Below, piece after piece: positions 25,707 through 35,969 of a DNA stretch of 39,579 bases. Where the stretch lies: assembly GCA_937859745.1 (NCBI GenBank), contig CALMAQ010000126.1, positions 1 to 39,579 on the forward strand. The letters run 5' to 3'. The position numbers and the translations under genes were made by a program. The notes beneath the pieces are model-generated. The model did not search any database. It saw only the letters and a program-made list of their open reading frames with translations, and was not told the origin of the DNA. The stretch comes from an uncultured Verrucomicrobiota bacterium (GTDB taxonomy: Bacteria; Verrucomicrobiota; Verrucomicrobiia; Chthoniobacterales; SZAS-18). Each line of letters opens with the position of its first letter. The first letter of the stretch is position 1.

Positions 25707-26939
25707 TCAAGGGACTGATGACGCGGCGGCTTCCGCCGTCGTTGCACCGCGGGTGAGCAGTTGGTCGTAAATCACATCGATTTTGGCGCAAAGCGATCTC
25801 CAGTCAAAGTCGCGCAAGACGGTTTCACGGGCGTTCGTGCCGAGCCGGGCGCGCAGCAACGGGTCAGACAACAAGGTGACGATCTCTTGCCCCATCGCTT
25901 GCCAGTCCCGGTCGGGAGCGACCAGCACATCGTGCAGGTGGCGCACGCCTTTTGCTCCTCCGGCAAAACAAACGCTCGGCTTCGACATCGTCATGTAGTT
26001 CAGGAGCTTGATTGGCTGACCGGGACAGTCGGGACGCGAAACGACACAAACGCTGGCAAGCGCCAGGAAGTTCTTCAAATCCGCGAGCGAGTGCGGACCG
26101 ATGAAGCGCGTGTCCGCCGCAATGCCAAGTTCACGGGCCAGGGCTTCGTTGGCGGGACGGTGGGGTTCATCTTCGAGCGGGCTGACGATCATCAACAGCG
26201 CATCGGGAATCTTTTCGCAGACGAGAGTGAAGGCGCGCAGCAGGTAATCGACGCGCTGGAACATGTTGTTGACCCCCGTGTACATCACGACCGGGCGTGC
26301 GCCCACTTCATATCGCGCGCGAAGTTGCTCCACCACGGTGGGATCCACGCCATCGAGCAGCGCGGGCGTCACGCCGGCGGAAACGAAGGTCACGCGGTCC
26401 GGTGCCACCCCGCGCCGGATGAATCCATCGCGCAGCTCCTGCGTCAGCGCGATGATATGATCAGGGAAAATCGGTACGAACCAGTCGAGCAAGCCTGCAA
26501 GCAGCTTCGCGATGAATTCCGGCATCACGTGGTACGTGTGCAACTCGTCGGACATGAGGTTCACCGCGTTGTAAATCATCGGTCGCCCCGTGAACAACTT
26601 GGCGGCCAGGCCGATGAGGCAGCCTTCGTAGTTGTGCGCGTGGATGAGGTTGCAGTCGTAACGGCGGACCACGCGCACCGTTTCGATCAGCATGAGAAAA
26701 TCCCACCAGAGTTTGATGAGCGCCGGGCCGACGTGGGTCTTCCGCTGCTCCCGCCGACGCCCGACCCGATGGACGCGCGCGGTGCCTACGGAGAGTTCCT
26801 CGCCCTCGGGGTACGTGACGACGTGAACCTCATCCCCGAGGTTTGAAATTGTCTCGGTGAGTTCGCGGATGGCGGCGGGCGAGCCGTAGTTGGCCGGAAA
26901 CTGACACGCGGCGAGCATCGCGATGCGGTGGCGCGGCAT
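25707..26939 (-). CDS. GT4-family glycosyltransferase
   Basis: A 410-aa GT-B fold enzyme. The amino half has QFPANYGSPAAIRELTETIS (13-32) and LIHAHNYEGCLIG (about 98-110). The carboxy half has GVNNMFQRVDYLLRAFTLV and the donor-site region CPGQPIKLLNYMTMSKPSVC. GT4 enzymes normally show an EX7E motif there; here the first Glu is absent and the loop reads PGQPIKLLNYM, so the motif is degenerate. It probably adds a sugar to the lipid-linked repeat unit in the cytoplasm. The ATG at 26939 is 2 bp after the stop of the phosphodiesterase gene, so the two are co-transcribed. The frame is open further upstream but only inside that gene. Confidence 0.87.
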   Translation of the reverse strand: MPRHRIAMLAACQFPANYGSPAAIRELTETISNLGDEVHVVTYPEGEELSVGTARVHRVGRRREQRKTHVGPALIKLWWDFLMLIETVRVVRRYDCNLIHAHNYEGCLIGLAAKLFTGRPMIYNAVNLMSDELHTYHVMPEFIAKLLAGLLDWFVPIFPDHIIALTQELRDGFIRRGVAPDRVTFVSAGVTPALLDGVDPTVVEQLRARYEVGARPVVMYTGVNNMFQRVDYLLRAFTLVCEKIPDALLMIVSPLEDEPHRPANEALARELGIAADTRFIGPHSLADLKNFLALASVCVVSRPDCPGQPIKLLNYMTMSKPSVCFAGGAKGVRHLHDVLVAPDRDWQAMGQEIVTLLSDPLLRARLGTNARETVLRDFDWRSLCAKIDVIYDQLLTRGATTAEAAASSVP

Positions 26940-26941
26940 GG

Positions 26942-28663
26942 TCAATCGATGTAGCCGAGCGCCTTCAATCGCTCCTCGACCTGGGAGGCTTCTTCGGCGG
27001 AGTAAGGTGTCGCGGGCGCAGCCTCGGCTGGCGCGGTCGTCTCGGCGGCACCTTCGACGGCGACCGGATGGGCAGCCAGAAATTCCGGGGAGAAAAAATC
27101 CACGATTACCCGCCCGTCCAGACCGGCGGGGACTTTCTGCCCCAGCAGGTGGAGCAGCGTTGGGGCCATGTCCATGAGCCGGGCACCCTGGATCGACGCG
27201 CCCTTGCGGGCCGCCGGTCCGGAGTAAATCACCATTCCGTCGAGCCGGTGCGTGCCGCTCCACTCGGGCTCGGTCATCAGCCCACGAGGGCGGATGTGGG
27301 TGACTGGCTTGTGGGTGTCTTCCGGGAAGCTCGGCGCGGTCTGGAACGCGTTGTCGCTCCACCAGTCGAGAATCAGGTCGGGTGCTTCGCCCGCGAACGG
27401 CCCCTGGAAAAGCTCCTCGCGCTTGAAGACGTGCGGAATCATCGGCGAGCCATCGCGCGGGTCGCGCAACTCGGCGATTTTCGCGATCAGAAAGTCGCGG
27501 AGCCCTTCGTAGTCGGCCGGCTCGACGATGCCGGTGGGACGCGCGCCCTTGAGGTTGATCCAGATGCTCGGCGGCGAAGCCAGGACCTCGCTGCAATAGG
27601 CCTTGGTGCGCGACCAGTCGATGTTCGCAAACGACGTCGCCGCGGTCTCGAAGTTCTCCCGCAGCGCGGGCAACAGGCTCGCCAGCTTCTTCTTCTGCGC
27701 GGAGGTGAGTGCCCCGCGGATGGTCTGATACGCCGTGCGGATCAGGCGTTGCTTGATCTTTCCGAACGCGCTCGTCGTGCCTTCGCGGTAATGAAGCAGG
27801 CCTAACTGCGCGAGGTAACGGTTCAGATGGACGGTGCGGTCGGAGGTCGGGCCGCCGCCATGATCGGAGACGACAAGGACGTGCGTTTCCGGCGAAAGTT
27901 TCTCCAAAAACCTGCCGACCGCCGCGTCAAGCCGCTCGTACACGCGCAGGATGGCCTCGCCATATTTCTGTGCGCGCGACGCGTCATGCTGGAAATGCTG
28001 CGCGTCCATGTAGTGCCAGAAATAGTGCTGCACGGTGTCGATGGACATGAACGTCAGCATCATCACGTCCACGGGCTGTTTCTCCAGCAGGTGCAAGCCG
28101 ACGCGCGTCCATTGCTCGTCCAACCGCGCCATGCCCTCCAACACGGCGTCACGCCGCTCGTCGGTGGACATGAAACCGAGATAACGGATTTCGAGGTCGA
28201 GTTTCGCGCCGAGCGCGCTTTCGAGTTCGTCGCGCAGTTCGGTAGGATGGATGAACGCGCTTTTCTCGCTCGGCGTGTCCATCCCGGAAATCTGGAACGC
28301 CGTGCATTTCTCGGGCGGAAAGGTGAACGGCACATTCACCGAACCCACCTGGACGCCAGCTTCGCTGAGGATTTGCCAGATCGTGCGCGAGCGCCGCGAG
28401 CCGGCATTCGAGTAGCGCATCGCGTAGCTGCCGGGCTGCGGCTCGAGGAAGTGGAAAATACCGTGCTTGCCCGGGTTCATACCCGTCATGAAAGAGGTCC
28501 ACGCAGGCGGCGTGAGCGGCGGCAGCGCCGATTGGAGCGGGCCGGAAGCGCCTTCGGCGACGAGCCTGGCAAGATTTGGCAGGCGTCCCTGCGCGATCGC
28601 AGGACGCAGGAGCGTCCAGGTCGCCGAGTCGAGGCCGATGATGAAAAGCTTTGGAGAAGTCAA
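26942..28663 (-). CDS. Alkaline-phosphatase-superfamily phosphodiesterase/phosphotransferase
   Basis: A protein of about 573 aa. The metal site starts with LFIIGLDSATW (Asp12), followed by the nucleophile region LTPPAWTSFMTGMNPGKHGIF with Thr56 as likely nucleophile (split across residues 50-70), then DTVQHYFWHYMD, VVSDHGGG and SGTHRLDGM. This order is that of type I phosphodiesterase/nucleotide-pyrophosphatase-like AlkP enzymes. No signal peptide is seen, so it is probably cytoplasmic. No ATG is available: TTG at 28663 gives a family-like amino end, and TTG at 28681 or 28699 would add residues. The carboxy tail is Ala/Glu-rich. It is divergent from a paralogue across a short region with a perfect palindrome. 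Adding or removing a phospho-substituent on the glycan or its lipid carrier is a guess from context. Confidence 0.85.
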   Translation of the reverse strand: MTSPKLFIIGLDSATWTLLRPAIAQGRLPNLARLVAEGASGPLQSALPPLTPPAWTSFMTGMNPGKHGIFHFLEPQPGSYAMRYSNAGSRRSRTIWQILSEAGVQVGSVNVPFTFPPEKCTAFQISGMDTPSEKSAFIHPTELRDELESALGAKLDLEIRYLGFMSTDERRDAVLEGMARLDEQWTRVGLHLLEKQPVDVMMLTFMSIDTVQHYFWHYMDAQHFQHDASRAQKYGEAILRVYERLDAAVGRFLEKLSPETHVLVVSDHGGGPTSDRTVHLNRYLAQLGLLHYREGTTSAFGKIKQRLIRTAYQTIRGALTSAQKKKLASLLPALRENFETAATSFANIDWSRTKAYCSEVLASPPSIWINLKGARPTGIVEPADYEGLRDFLIAKIAELRDPRDGSPMIPHVFKREELFQGPFAGEAPDLILDWWSDNAFQTAPSFPEDTHKPVTHIRPRGLMTEPEWSGTHRLDGMVIYSGPAARKGASIQGARLMDMAPTLLHLLGQKVPAGLDGRVIVDFFSPEFLAAHPVAVEGAAETTAPAEAAPATPYSAEEASQVEERLKALGYID

Positions 28664-28712
28664 TGTGGAGGGAAAGGGCAATAGCAGGATTCTCGCCAAT
28701 GCGTTGTCTGTT

Positions 28713-28732
28713 CAACCGTGGTTCCACGGTTG
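28713..28732. promoter_or_regulatory. Perfect 9-bp inverted repeat between divergent AlkP genes
   Basis: CAACCGTGG, TT, CCACGGTTG: two perfect arms with a 2-nt centre, located between the divergent starts. It is either a shared operator or a stem. TGGCATG with a following ATGTT at 28731-28746 touches its edge and partly resembles a sigma-54 element, but the -12 GC is missing. An operator controlling both directions is the simplest reading. Confidence 0.5.
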
Positions 28733-28797
28733 GCATGATCCATGTTTCCGCGTGACTATTCACTATCCTCTTGTTCAGTGTCTAACCTTTTTCTCCC

Positions 28798-30186
28798 ATG
28801 CGCACCGTCATTATCGGCCTGGATTGCCTCGAACCCGCGCTTGTGGATCGCTGGCTTGGCGACCTGCCGACTTTCGCGCGATTGAGAAAAATGGGCGTCT
28901 GGGGGCGGATGCGGAGCTGTGTGCCGCCGATCACCGTCCCCGCGTGGTCGTGCATGACATCAAGCCGGGATCCGGGCGCGTTGGGCATCTACGGCTTTCG
29001 CAACCGCACGAAATACACCTACACCGACCTCGGCTTTGCGACGAGCGACTGGGTGCGCGTGGACCGGCTCTGGGACATCCTCTCGCGCGCGGGGAGCAAA
29101 TGCGGCGTCCTCGGCGTGCCCGGCACGTTCCCGACCCGGCCGGTGAACGGCGCGCTGGTCAGTTGTTTCCTCACGCCCAACGACCAGGTGCAATGGACCG
29201 CGCCACCCGAGTTCAAGTACGAGATCGCGCAGTGGCTCGGCGGCGAAAAGTACATTTTCGACGTGGTCGAGTTTCGCACCACGGAGAAGGCGCGCGTGCT
29301 CGCGGATATCCAGGAGATGACACGCCGACGCTTTACCGTCGCCCGCGAGTGGCTCAAGAAGCATGCGCCTGATTTCTTCATGATGGTCGAAATGGGCAGT
29401 GATCGCATCCATCATACCTTTTGGCATTTCATGGATGCCCAACACCGGAAATACACCGCTGGCCACGCCCTCGAACCGGCGATTCACGATTACTACGTGC
29501 AGCTTGACGGCGAGATCGCGCGGCTGCTGGAACTCATCGACCTGCGCGAAACGTCGCTGCTGCTGATCAGCGATCACGGAGCGAAGCGCCTCGAAGGCGG
29601 CGTGTGCATCAACGATTGGCTGCGCCGGGAGGGCTGGCTGGTGCTCAAGAACGAAACCGTTCCGCGCGGTACCCCGTTGTCGAAATGCGAGGTGGACTGG
29701 ACGCGCACGCGTGCGTGGGGCGAAGGCGGCTACTACGCCCGCATCTGCCTGAACGTGAAAGGACGTGAACCGCAGGGCTCCGTGGAACCGGGCGACTTCG
29801 AAAGAACACGCGACGAACTGGCGGCGAAGCTTTGCGCGATTCCCGATGATCGCGGGCTGCCCATGGCATCCGTGGCGCACAAGCCGCAGCAACTTTATTC
29901 CCGCGTCGAGGGTATCGCGCCCGACCTCATCGTGATCTTTGGCGATCTCCACTGGCGCGCCGTCGGCACGCTCGGTCACGACACGATCTACACCTTCGAC
30001 AACGACACGGGTCCCGACGAAGCAAACCACGCGCAACATGGGTTCTTCAACTGGATTGCACCGACGATCACCCCGCAGCCTGAACCCATGGACCTTGATA
30101 TCCTCGACGTTGCTCCCACGGTGCTGGCCCACATGGGGCAACCCATCGGATCAGGCATGCAGGGGAAGGCGTTGACGGCAGGATAA
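28798..30186 (+). CDS. Second AlkP-superfamily phosphodiesterase-like enzyme
   Basis: A 462-aa paralogue of the divergent gene. It has VIIGLDCLEPAL with Asp9, the nucleophile region ITVPAWSCMTSSRDPGALGI where Ser51 takes the place of the Thr of its neighbour, DRIHHTFWHFMD, LISDHGAKRL, and ANHAQHGFFNW as last metal ligands. The length is shorter by about 110 residues, mainly at the carboxy end. No signal peptide is visible. The ATG at 28798 follows a pyrimidine-rich leader without a Shine-Dalgarno sequence. Two such enzymes head to head with different nucleophiles suggest related but distinct substrates in the same glycan pathway. The GH-like gene follows 74 bp downstream on the same strand. 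Confidence 0.85.
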   Translation: MRTVIIGLDCLEPALVDRWLGDLPTFARLRKMGVWGRMRSCVPPITVPAWSCMTSSRDPGALGIYGFRNRTKYTYTDLGFATSDWVRVDRLWDILSRAGSKCGVLGVPGTFPTRPVNGALVSCFLTPNDQVQWTAPPEFKYEIAQWLGGEKYIFDVVEFRTTEKARVLADIQEMTRRRFTVAREWLKKHAPDFFMMVEMGSDRIHHTFWHFMDAQHRKYTAGHALEPAIHDYYVQLDGEIARLLELIDLRETSLLLISDHGAKRLEGGVCINDWLRREGWLVLKNETVPRGTPLSKCEVDWTRTRAWGEGGYYARICLNVKGREPQGSVEPGDFERTRDELAAKLCAIPDDRGLPMASVAHKPQQLYSRVEGIAPDLIVIFGDLHWRAVGTLGHDTIYTFDNDTGPDEANHAQHGFFNWIAPTITPQPEPMDLDILDVAPTVLAHMGQPIGSGMQGKALTAG

Positions 30187-30260
30187 GCTCGCACGTTGAC
30201 GGCCATCTATCAGCGCAGGCCAGACACTTTCGCCTACGATCTGACTTTTCCTAAAAACGA

Positions 30261-31325
30261 ATGTCTAAACCAACAAAACAGCCGCGCGGGAAGATCGTCA
30301 CGTCAGGTTTGATGTATTCCTTCCTGTTTATTTGTGCCTTGATGCTTCCTGTGGCTAATGCGGCTTCCCCCACGCCCCGAGCTGAAGGCGGCATCTTTTC
30401 GCTGCACCCGAGAAACGATCCGTTGAATGACACGAGCGAGTTGGACCTGCCGTACGTCGCCGGTCTGTCGGTCCGCTTCGGTTGGACCGACATCGAAAGA
30501 AGTCCTGGCCAATATGACTGGAATCTACTCGAAAAAGCCCATCAAATCGCCGTCCAACAGGGCAAATTGTTGATCGTCCGAATCATCGCTGGCAGCGCCA
30601 GCCCCGGCTGGCTCTATGCTCAAGGCGTGCCAACGGTTACTTTCCGGGGCAGCGAAACCAACTGGATGTCGGCGGACGCGGTGGTGAACATGCCAGTCCC
30701 ATGGAACGAGAAGTACTTGCAATCATGGGAAAAATTTCTCGGTGCGTTCGGCAGAGAAATTGCGGGCTGGGCGGACGTTTACTGCGTCCAGATGACCGGG
30801 GGCGGATTCATCGATGAGATGCATCTCCCTAAAAAGAGCCCGGATACGATCCGGCAATGGAACGAGGCCGGGATCAGCGACGAGAAAATCTTCCCGATGT
30901 GGAAACGCATCGTGCAGGCTTACAATAAATCGATGCCTGCGAGAGTTGGTCTGGTGCTCGATCTCGGCATCCCGTTCGCGCGAAGCCGCTCCCCCGAACT
31001 GGTTTACCAATATGCGTTGGATACCTATCCGGGTCGTGTGTGGTTTCAACAAAACGGGTTGAAGGCAGAACGCGCTCCGGAGGCAAAATTCCCCGCAATG
31101 ATCAGGGCTGCATCCGGGAAAACGACCGTTGGTTATCAGATGCTCGGCAGCGTCAATTTCCTTGATGCCCAGACGGGAGACCGCAAAATGGCATTTGAGA
31201 ATGCCATCGGCGACAACAGTTCTTACGTGGAGGTTTACAAAGCTGATTTGGCTGAACCGCGCCTGAAGGGCGACATGATCTTTCTGGCGGACGGCTTGTT
31301 GCATCACAAACACCATCTGCAGTAG
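30261..31325 (+). CDS. Secreted glycoside-hydrolase-like TIM-barrel protein
   Basis: A 354-aa protein with a signal peptide (about 1-35, ending ANAAS). The mature part begins GGIFSLHPRND and contains GLSVRFGWTDIERSPGQYDW (about 69-88), a pattern shared by beta-galactosidase/GH42- and GH5-like barrels, where the first strands precede a helix labelled by W and E. A possible acid/base Glu lies in GGGFIDEMHLP near residue 186; the second catalytic Glu is not obvious. It may trim or cut the polysaccharide in the periplasm or outside. The gene is visibly less GC-rich than the cys genes on its right and uses more A/T-ending codons. The family assignment is tentative. Confidence 0.65.
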   Translation: MSKPTKQPRGKIVTSGLMYSFLFICALMLPVANAASPTPRAEGGIFSLHPRNDPLNDTSELDLPYVAGLSVRFGWTDIERSPGQYDWNLLEKAHQIAVQQGKLLIVRIIAGSASPGWLYAQGVPTVTFRGSETNWMSADAVVNMPVPWNEKYLQSWEKFLGAFGREIAGWADVYCVQMTGGGFIDEMHLPKKSPDTIRQWNEAGISDEKIFPMWKRIVQAYNKSMPARVGLVLDLGIPFARSRSPELVYQYALDTYPGRVWFQQNGLKAERAPEAKFPAMIRAASGKTTVGYQMLGSVNFLDAQTGDRKMAFENAIGDNSSYVEVYKADLAEPRLKGDMIFLADGLLHHKHHLQ

Positions 31326-31592
31326 CGTTTATACTCCAGCCAGCTGTTTTCCGGTGCATGGCAGCCGGTGCTGGGTTCATCTTCCATCTGGCTGCCGGTG
31401 ACTTGAAGGGCCGACGTGCCTGGTGGCGAAAAGAGGTTCCGGCGTCCGCACGTTCCGCCAACGCTCCTGCTTCCATCCGGCAATTTCTGGCAGGTTGGAG
31501 CGCTGCGGCCGGAATGATTTTTGACAACTGCCAGCCCGGTTGTCACCATCTGGAACGCGATAAGCTCTCTGAACGTTGCTCTTTTCTCCATC
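31326..31592. other. 267-bp intergenic region before cysD
   Basis: No gene was found. It holds two weak symmetric elements: GGCAGCC (31360-31366) against GGCTGCC (31390-31396), and GACAAC (31523-31528) against GTTGTC (31539-31544), the latter about 49 bp before the cysD start. Neither matches the operator in front of rrf2. Base composition changes here from the lower-GC polysaccharide block to the very GC-rich cys genes. Confidence 0.45.
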
Positions 31593-32453
<861 letters not shown>

Positions 32454-32464
32454 ACGCCTCCGCG

Positions 32465-34369
32465 ATGAACTTTTCCGACCAACCCCTCCGCATCGTCATC
32501 GTCGGCCACGTGGACCACGGCAAGAGCACGCTGGTGGGCCGCCTGCTCCACGACGCGGGCGCACTGCCGCAGGGAAAGCTCGAAGCGGTCGAGGCGTCCT
32601 GCCGCCGCCGCGGGGTGCCTTTCGAGTGGGCGTTCCTCATGGATGCCCTCCAGGCCGAAAGGGATCAAAACATCACCATCGACGTTTCCCAGATCGCCTT
32701 TCGCACGCCCGGGGGCCGCCCGGCCGTGCTCATCGATGCGCCCGGCCACAAGGAGTTCCTCAAGAACATGGTGACCGGGGCCGCCCGAGCCGACGCCGCC
32801 CTGCTGCTCATCGCCGCGAACGAGGGCGTCTGCGAGCAGAGCCGCCGCCACGGCCACCTGCTCAGCCTGCTCGGGCTGCGCCAGGTGGCGGTCGTCGTCA
32901 ACAAGATGGACGCCGTCGGCTACGACGAGGCGACCTTCCAGGCCATCGAAGCGCAGTACCGCCAGTTCCTCGCGAGCCTGGGCGTCGAGGCGCGCGTGTT
33001 CATCCCGGTCTCCGCGCGCGAGGGCGGCAACGTCGTCGCGCGGGCGGAAGCGGCCCCCTGGTACACGGGTCCCACCGTGGCGGAGGTCCTCGAAGCCTGC
33101 GCGCCCCCGCCCCCGCTCGCCGACGCGCCGCTGCGCCTGCCCGTGCAGGACATCTACCGCTTCGACCCGCGCCGGATCATCGCCGGGCGCATCGAGAGCG
33201 GCACCTTGCGGGTGGGCGACGAACTCGTCTTCTCACCCTTCAACAAGACGGCGCGGGTCGCCACCATCGAACGCTGGCCGGACGATCCCGCCCGTGCGCC
33301 GGTCGTCAGCGCCTCGGCCGGCGAGAGCGTGGGCGTCACGCTCACCGAGCAGATTTTCGTCGAGCGCGGCCACGTGGCCAGCCACCGGGCGGACGCGCCA
33401 ATCGAGAGTAACCGGATCAGGACGCATCTGTTCTGGCTGGGGCGGCGGGAATTGACGCTAGGCGGCACCTACCAGCTCAAGCTCGCCACGCAAGACGTGC
33501 CCTGCCAGGTGGCTTCCATCGAGCGGGTGATCGACGCCGCCACGCTGGACACGCCCACCGACGGCAGCGGGCAGGCGGACGCGGCCAACATCATCCACGC
33601 CGTGTCGCGCAACGACGTGGCCGAGGTGACCTTCCAGACCCGCAAGCCGCTCGTGCTGGACAACCACGAGCGCCTGCCACCGCTGGGCCGTTTCGTCGTG
33701 GTGGACGGCACGGAGGTCAGCGGCGGGGGCATCATCTTCGGAGGCGTCTACACCGACCGGCGGCATGTGGTCAGCCAGAACATCACCTGGAGCGAGAGCG
33801 AGATCACCCGGGCCGACCGCGCCCGGCGCAACGGCCACAAGGGGGCCGTGGTGTGGCTGACGGGCCTGAGCGGCTCGGGCAAGAGCACCCTGGCGCGCGC
33901 GCTGGAGCGCGAACTCTTCACGCGGGCCTACCACGTCTACGTGCTCGACGGCGACAACGTGCGCCACGGCCTCAACTCCAACCTGGGCTTCTCGCCCGGG
34001 GACCGCATCGAAAACATCCGCCGGGTGGGCGAGGTGGCGCGCCTGATGGCCGACGGGGGCACGGTGACGCTCACGGCCTTCATCTCGCCCTACCGCGCCG
34101 ACCGCCGCCGGGCGCGCGAGATCGCGCTGGAGGGCGGGTGCGAGTTCGTGGAGGTCTACGTCAACGCCTCGCTGGCCGAGTGCGAGCGGCGCGACCCCAA
34201 GAGCCTCTACAAGAAGGCGCGCGCCGGGCAGATCCGCCAGTTCACGGGCATCGACGCGCCCTACGAAGCGCCCGAAGATCCCGAGATCATCGTGCCGACC
34301 GGCGAGCAGAGCGTGGAGCAGTCCGTCAATGTGATCCTCGACCAGTTGCTGCCGCGGCTGACCGTGTGA
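32465..34369 (+). CDS. cysNC: Bifunctional sulfate adenylyltransferase GTPase / APS kinase (CysNC)
   Basis: A 634-aa fusion. The amino part is the CysN GTPase that drives ATP sulfurylase, with G1 GHVDHGKS at 14-21, G3 DAPGH at 91-95 and G4 NKMD at 146-149, followed by EF-Tu-like beta-barrels. The carboxy part from about 461 is APS kinase (CysC), with Walker [10 protein letters not shown] at 467-475, [10 protein letters not shown] and ISPYRADR, and it makes PAPS. With CysD it converts sulfate to PAPS in the cytoplasm. The ATG at 32465 gives the usual amino end; a GTG at 32450 that overlaps the cysD stop is an alternative. No PAPS reductase, sulfite reductase or sulfotransferase was found in the window, so the fate of PAPS cannot be told. 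Confidence 0.96.
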   Translation: MNFSDQPLRIVIVGHVDHGKSTLVGRLLHDAGALPQGKLEAVEASCRRRGVPFEWAFLMDALQAERDQNITIDVSQIAFRTPGGRPAVLIDAPGHKEFLKNMVTGAARADAALLLIAANEGVCEQSRRHGHLLSLLGLRQVAVVVNKMDAVGYDEATFQAIEAQYRQFLASLGVEARVFIPVSAREGGNVVARAEAAPWYTGPTVAEVLEACAPPPPLADAPLRLPVQDIYRFDPRRIIAGRIESGTLRVGDELVFSPFNKTARVATIERWPDDPARAPVVSASAGESVGVTLTEQIFVERGHVASHRADAPIESNRIRTHLFWLGRRELTLGGTYQLKLATQDVPCQVASIERVIDAATLDTPTDGSGQADAANIIHAVSRNDVAEVTFQTRKPLVLDNHERLPPLGRFVVVDGTEVSGGGIIFGGVYTDRRHVVSQNITWSESEITRADRARRNGHKGAVVWLTGLSGSGKSTLARALERELFTRAYHVYVLDGDNVRHGLNSNLGFSPGDRIENIRRVGEVARLMADGGTVTLTAFISPYRADRRRAREIALEGGCEFVEVYVNASLAECERRDPKSLYKKARAGQIRQFTGIDAPYEAPEDPEIIVPTGEQSVEQSVNVILDQLLPRLTV

Positions 34370-34490
34370 GGTGTCCTCCACCCACTCGACACGACCTGGC
34401 GAAAGTTACTCGTCGGCCGGGCGGATCGGCAGCCCGCCGCTCGCGGACGCGGTAACTACCCGCTTGTCTTTTCCGACCGGCTTCTCTCAA

Positions 34491-35969
34491 ATGGCCGGCG
34501 TGTCCCCCGCGCGCATCCTTGGCTGCTGTGCGGGCGTCCTGTGGTTGCTCGGGTGCGTGACCGCGCTTGCCGATCCTTCCACCACGGACGCTCCCAAGGG
34601 TTTTTTCGAGCGCGACTCCCCGGTGCCCGACCCCGGCGGCGAACGCGCGAAGCTGGCTGACAAGGGAATCGTCTTCGGTCTGATCTACACGGGCGAAGTT
34701 TTCGGCAACCCGGCTGGCGGTTATCGCCAGGGGACGGTTTACGACGGCCTGCTCACCGCCGGACTGGACATCGACTTCAATAAGCTCCTCGGCTGGCAGG
34801 GCCTCAAGTTCCACGCGCTCGCCTACGAGACCCACGGGGCCGATGGCACCAACCTTTACACCCGCGACCTCAACTTTTACTCTAGCATCAACGCCTACGA
34901 CAGCTTCCGTCTCTCCGAAATTTGGCTGCAAACGTCGCTCTTCAAAAACGTCTTCAACCTGCGGGTCGGCCAGGAGGAAGTGGACGCGGAGTTCGCCACC
35001 ACCATCGGCGGCGCGCTGTTCATCCATTCCAACTTCGGCGCGCTGCCGACCCTGACCCTCAACGTCCCCACGCCGACCTACCCGGAGGCCGCTCCCGCCG
35101 CGCGCCTGCGCCTCAACTCGCCCGGCGGGCACTTCTACTTCCAGGCCGGGGTGTACGCCGGCAACGCCAACGCCGACCGCGACGGCGACCCGAATCCCGG
35201 CTTCCGTGCCGGGATGGCTTACAACGACGACGGGATTCGTTTTCCCATCAGCGGCAACCAGGGACTGCTCTCCGTTTACGAGGCGGGCTACCTGCTCAAT
35301 TACCGCAAGGAAGACCCCGGCTTGCCCGGCGCTTACCGTGTGGGTGGCTTCTATCACACCGGGGAATTCTCGGACCGCTTCCTCACGTCCGCGGACCCTT
35401 TTCTGATCATCCCGCCCGCCGCCGTGCGCCCGGCCGTCCACCACGGCGACGGCGGCTTCTACGCCGTGGCCGAACAGGTCATCTACCGTCCGCGCGATCC
35501 CAAAGGCGGCAACGAGGACGTGGCAACCTCGGCCGCCGCGCCAATCGGCAACGCGGAAGATTCTCCGCTCGCCCTGAACGGCGCGCTGCCACCCGCCGGG
35601 CCGGAACTCCGCTTCTTCGGCCGGTTCGGGGTCGGCCAGGGCGACCGCAGCCTGACGGACTGTTACCTGGAAGCCGGTTTGAACTACCGCGCGCTGATCC
35701 CCGGCCGCGACCAGGACCTGCTCGGCGTCGGCTTTACCTTTACCGGCCTCTCCGACGACGCCCGACGATTGGTCCGCGCCGCCGACCGGTTGGACGGCAC
35801 GCACTCTCCCTTGCCGGACTACGAAAACATCTTTGAGGTCACCTACCAGGCCAACCTCGCGCCGTGGCTGAGCGTGCAACCCGACCTGCAATACATCGTC
35901 CACCCGGGCGGCAGCACGCGCTACGGCAATGCCCTGGTTTTGGGCGTGCGGACGGTGGTTACATTCTGA
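34491..35969 (+). CDS. OprB-type outer-membrane porin
   Basis: A 492-aa precursor with a signal peptide (about 1-28, ending ALA before DPST). The mature part opens with LADKGIVFGLIYTGEVFGNP, a pattern of carbohydrate-selective OprB porins, continues with alternating beta strands such as FKNVFNLRVGQEEVDAEF, and ends in a terminal Phe (VVTF), the usual signal for outer-membrane barrel insertion. I chose the ATG at 34491 because the frame upstream, though open, lacks a signal peptide. It begins 121 bp after cysNC on the same strand and may supply sulfate or organosulfur compounds across the outer membrane; that link is positional only. GAGCC/GGCTC (35968-35980) forms a small hairpin over the stop codon. 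Confidence 0.87.
   Translation: MAGVSPARILGCCAGVLWLLGCVTALADPSTTDAPKGFFERDSPVPDPGGERAKLADKGIVFGLIYTGEVFGNPAGGYRQGTVYDGLLTAGLDIDFNKLLGWQGLKFHALAYETHGADGTNLYTRDLNFYSSINAYDSFRLSEIWLQTSLFKNVFNLRVGQEEVDAEFATTIGGALFIHSNFGALPTLTLNVPTPTYPEAAPAARLRLNSPGGHFYFQAGVYAGNANADRDGDPNPGFRAGMAYNDDGIRFPISGNQGLLSVYEAGYLLNYRKEDPGLPGAYRVGGFYHTGEFSDRFLTSADPFLIIPPAAVRPAVHHGDGGFYAVAEQVIYRPRDPKGGNEDVATSAAAPIGNAEDSPLALNGALPPAGPELRFFGRFGVGQGDRSLTDCYLEAGLNYRALIPGRDQDLLGVGFTFTGLSDDARRLVRAADRLDGTHSPLPDYENIFEVTYQANLAPWLSVQPDLQYIVHPGGSTRYGNALVLGVRTVVTF

Noticed and set aside
30302-30310. GTCAGGTTT, a half-site like that of the rrf2 operator
   Set aside because: It lies inside the GH-like gene, and the opposite arm is missing at the required distance.
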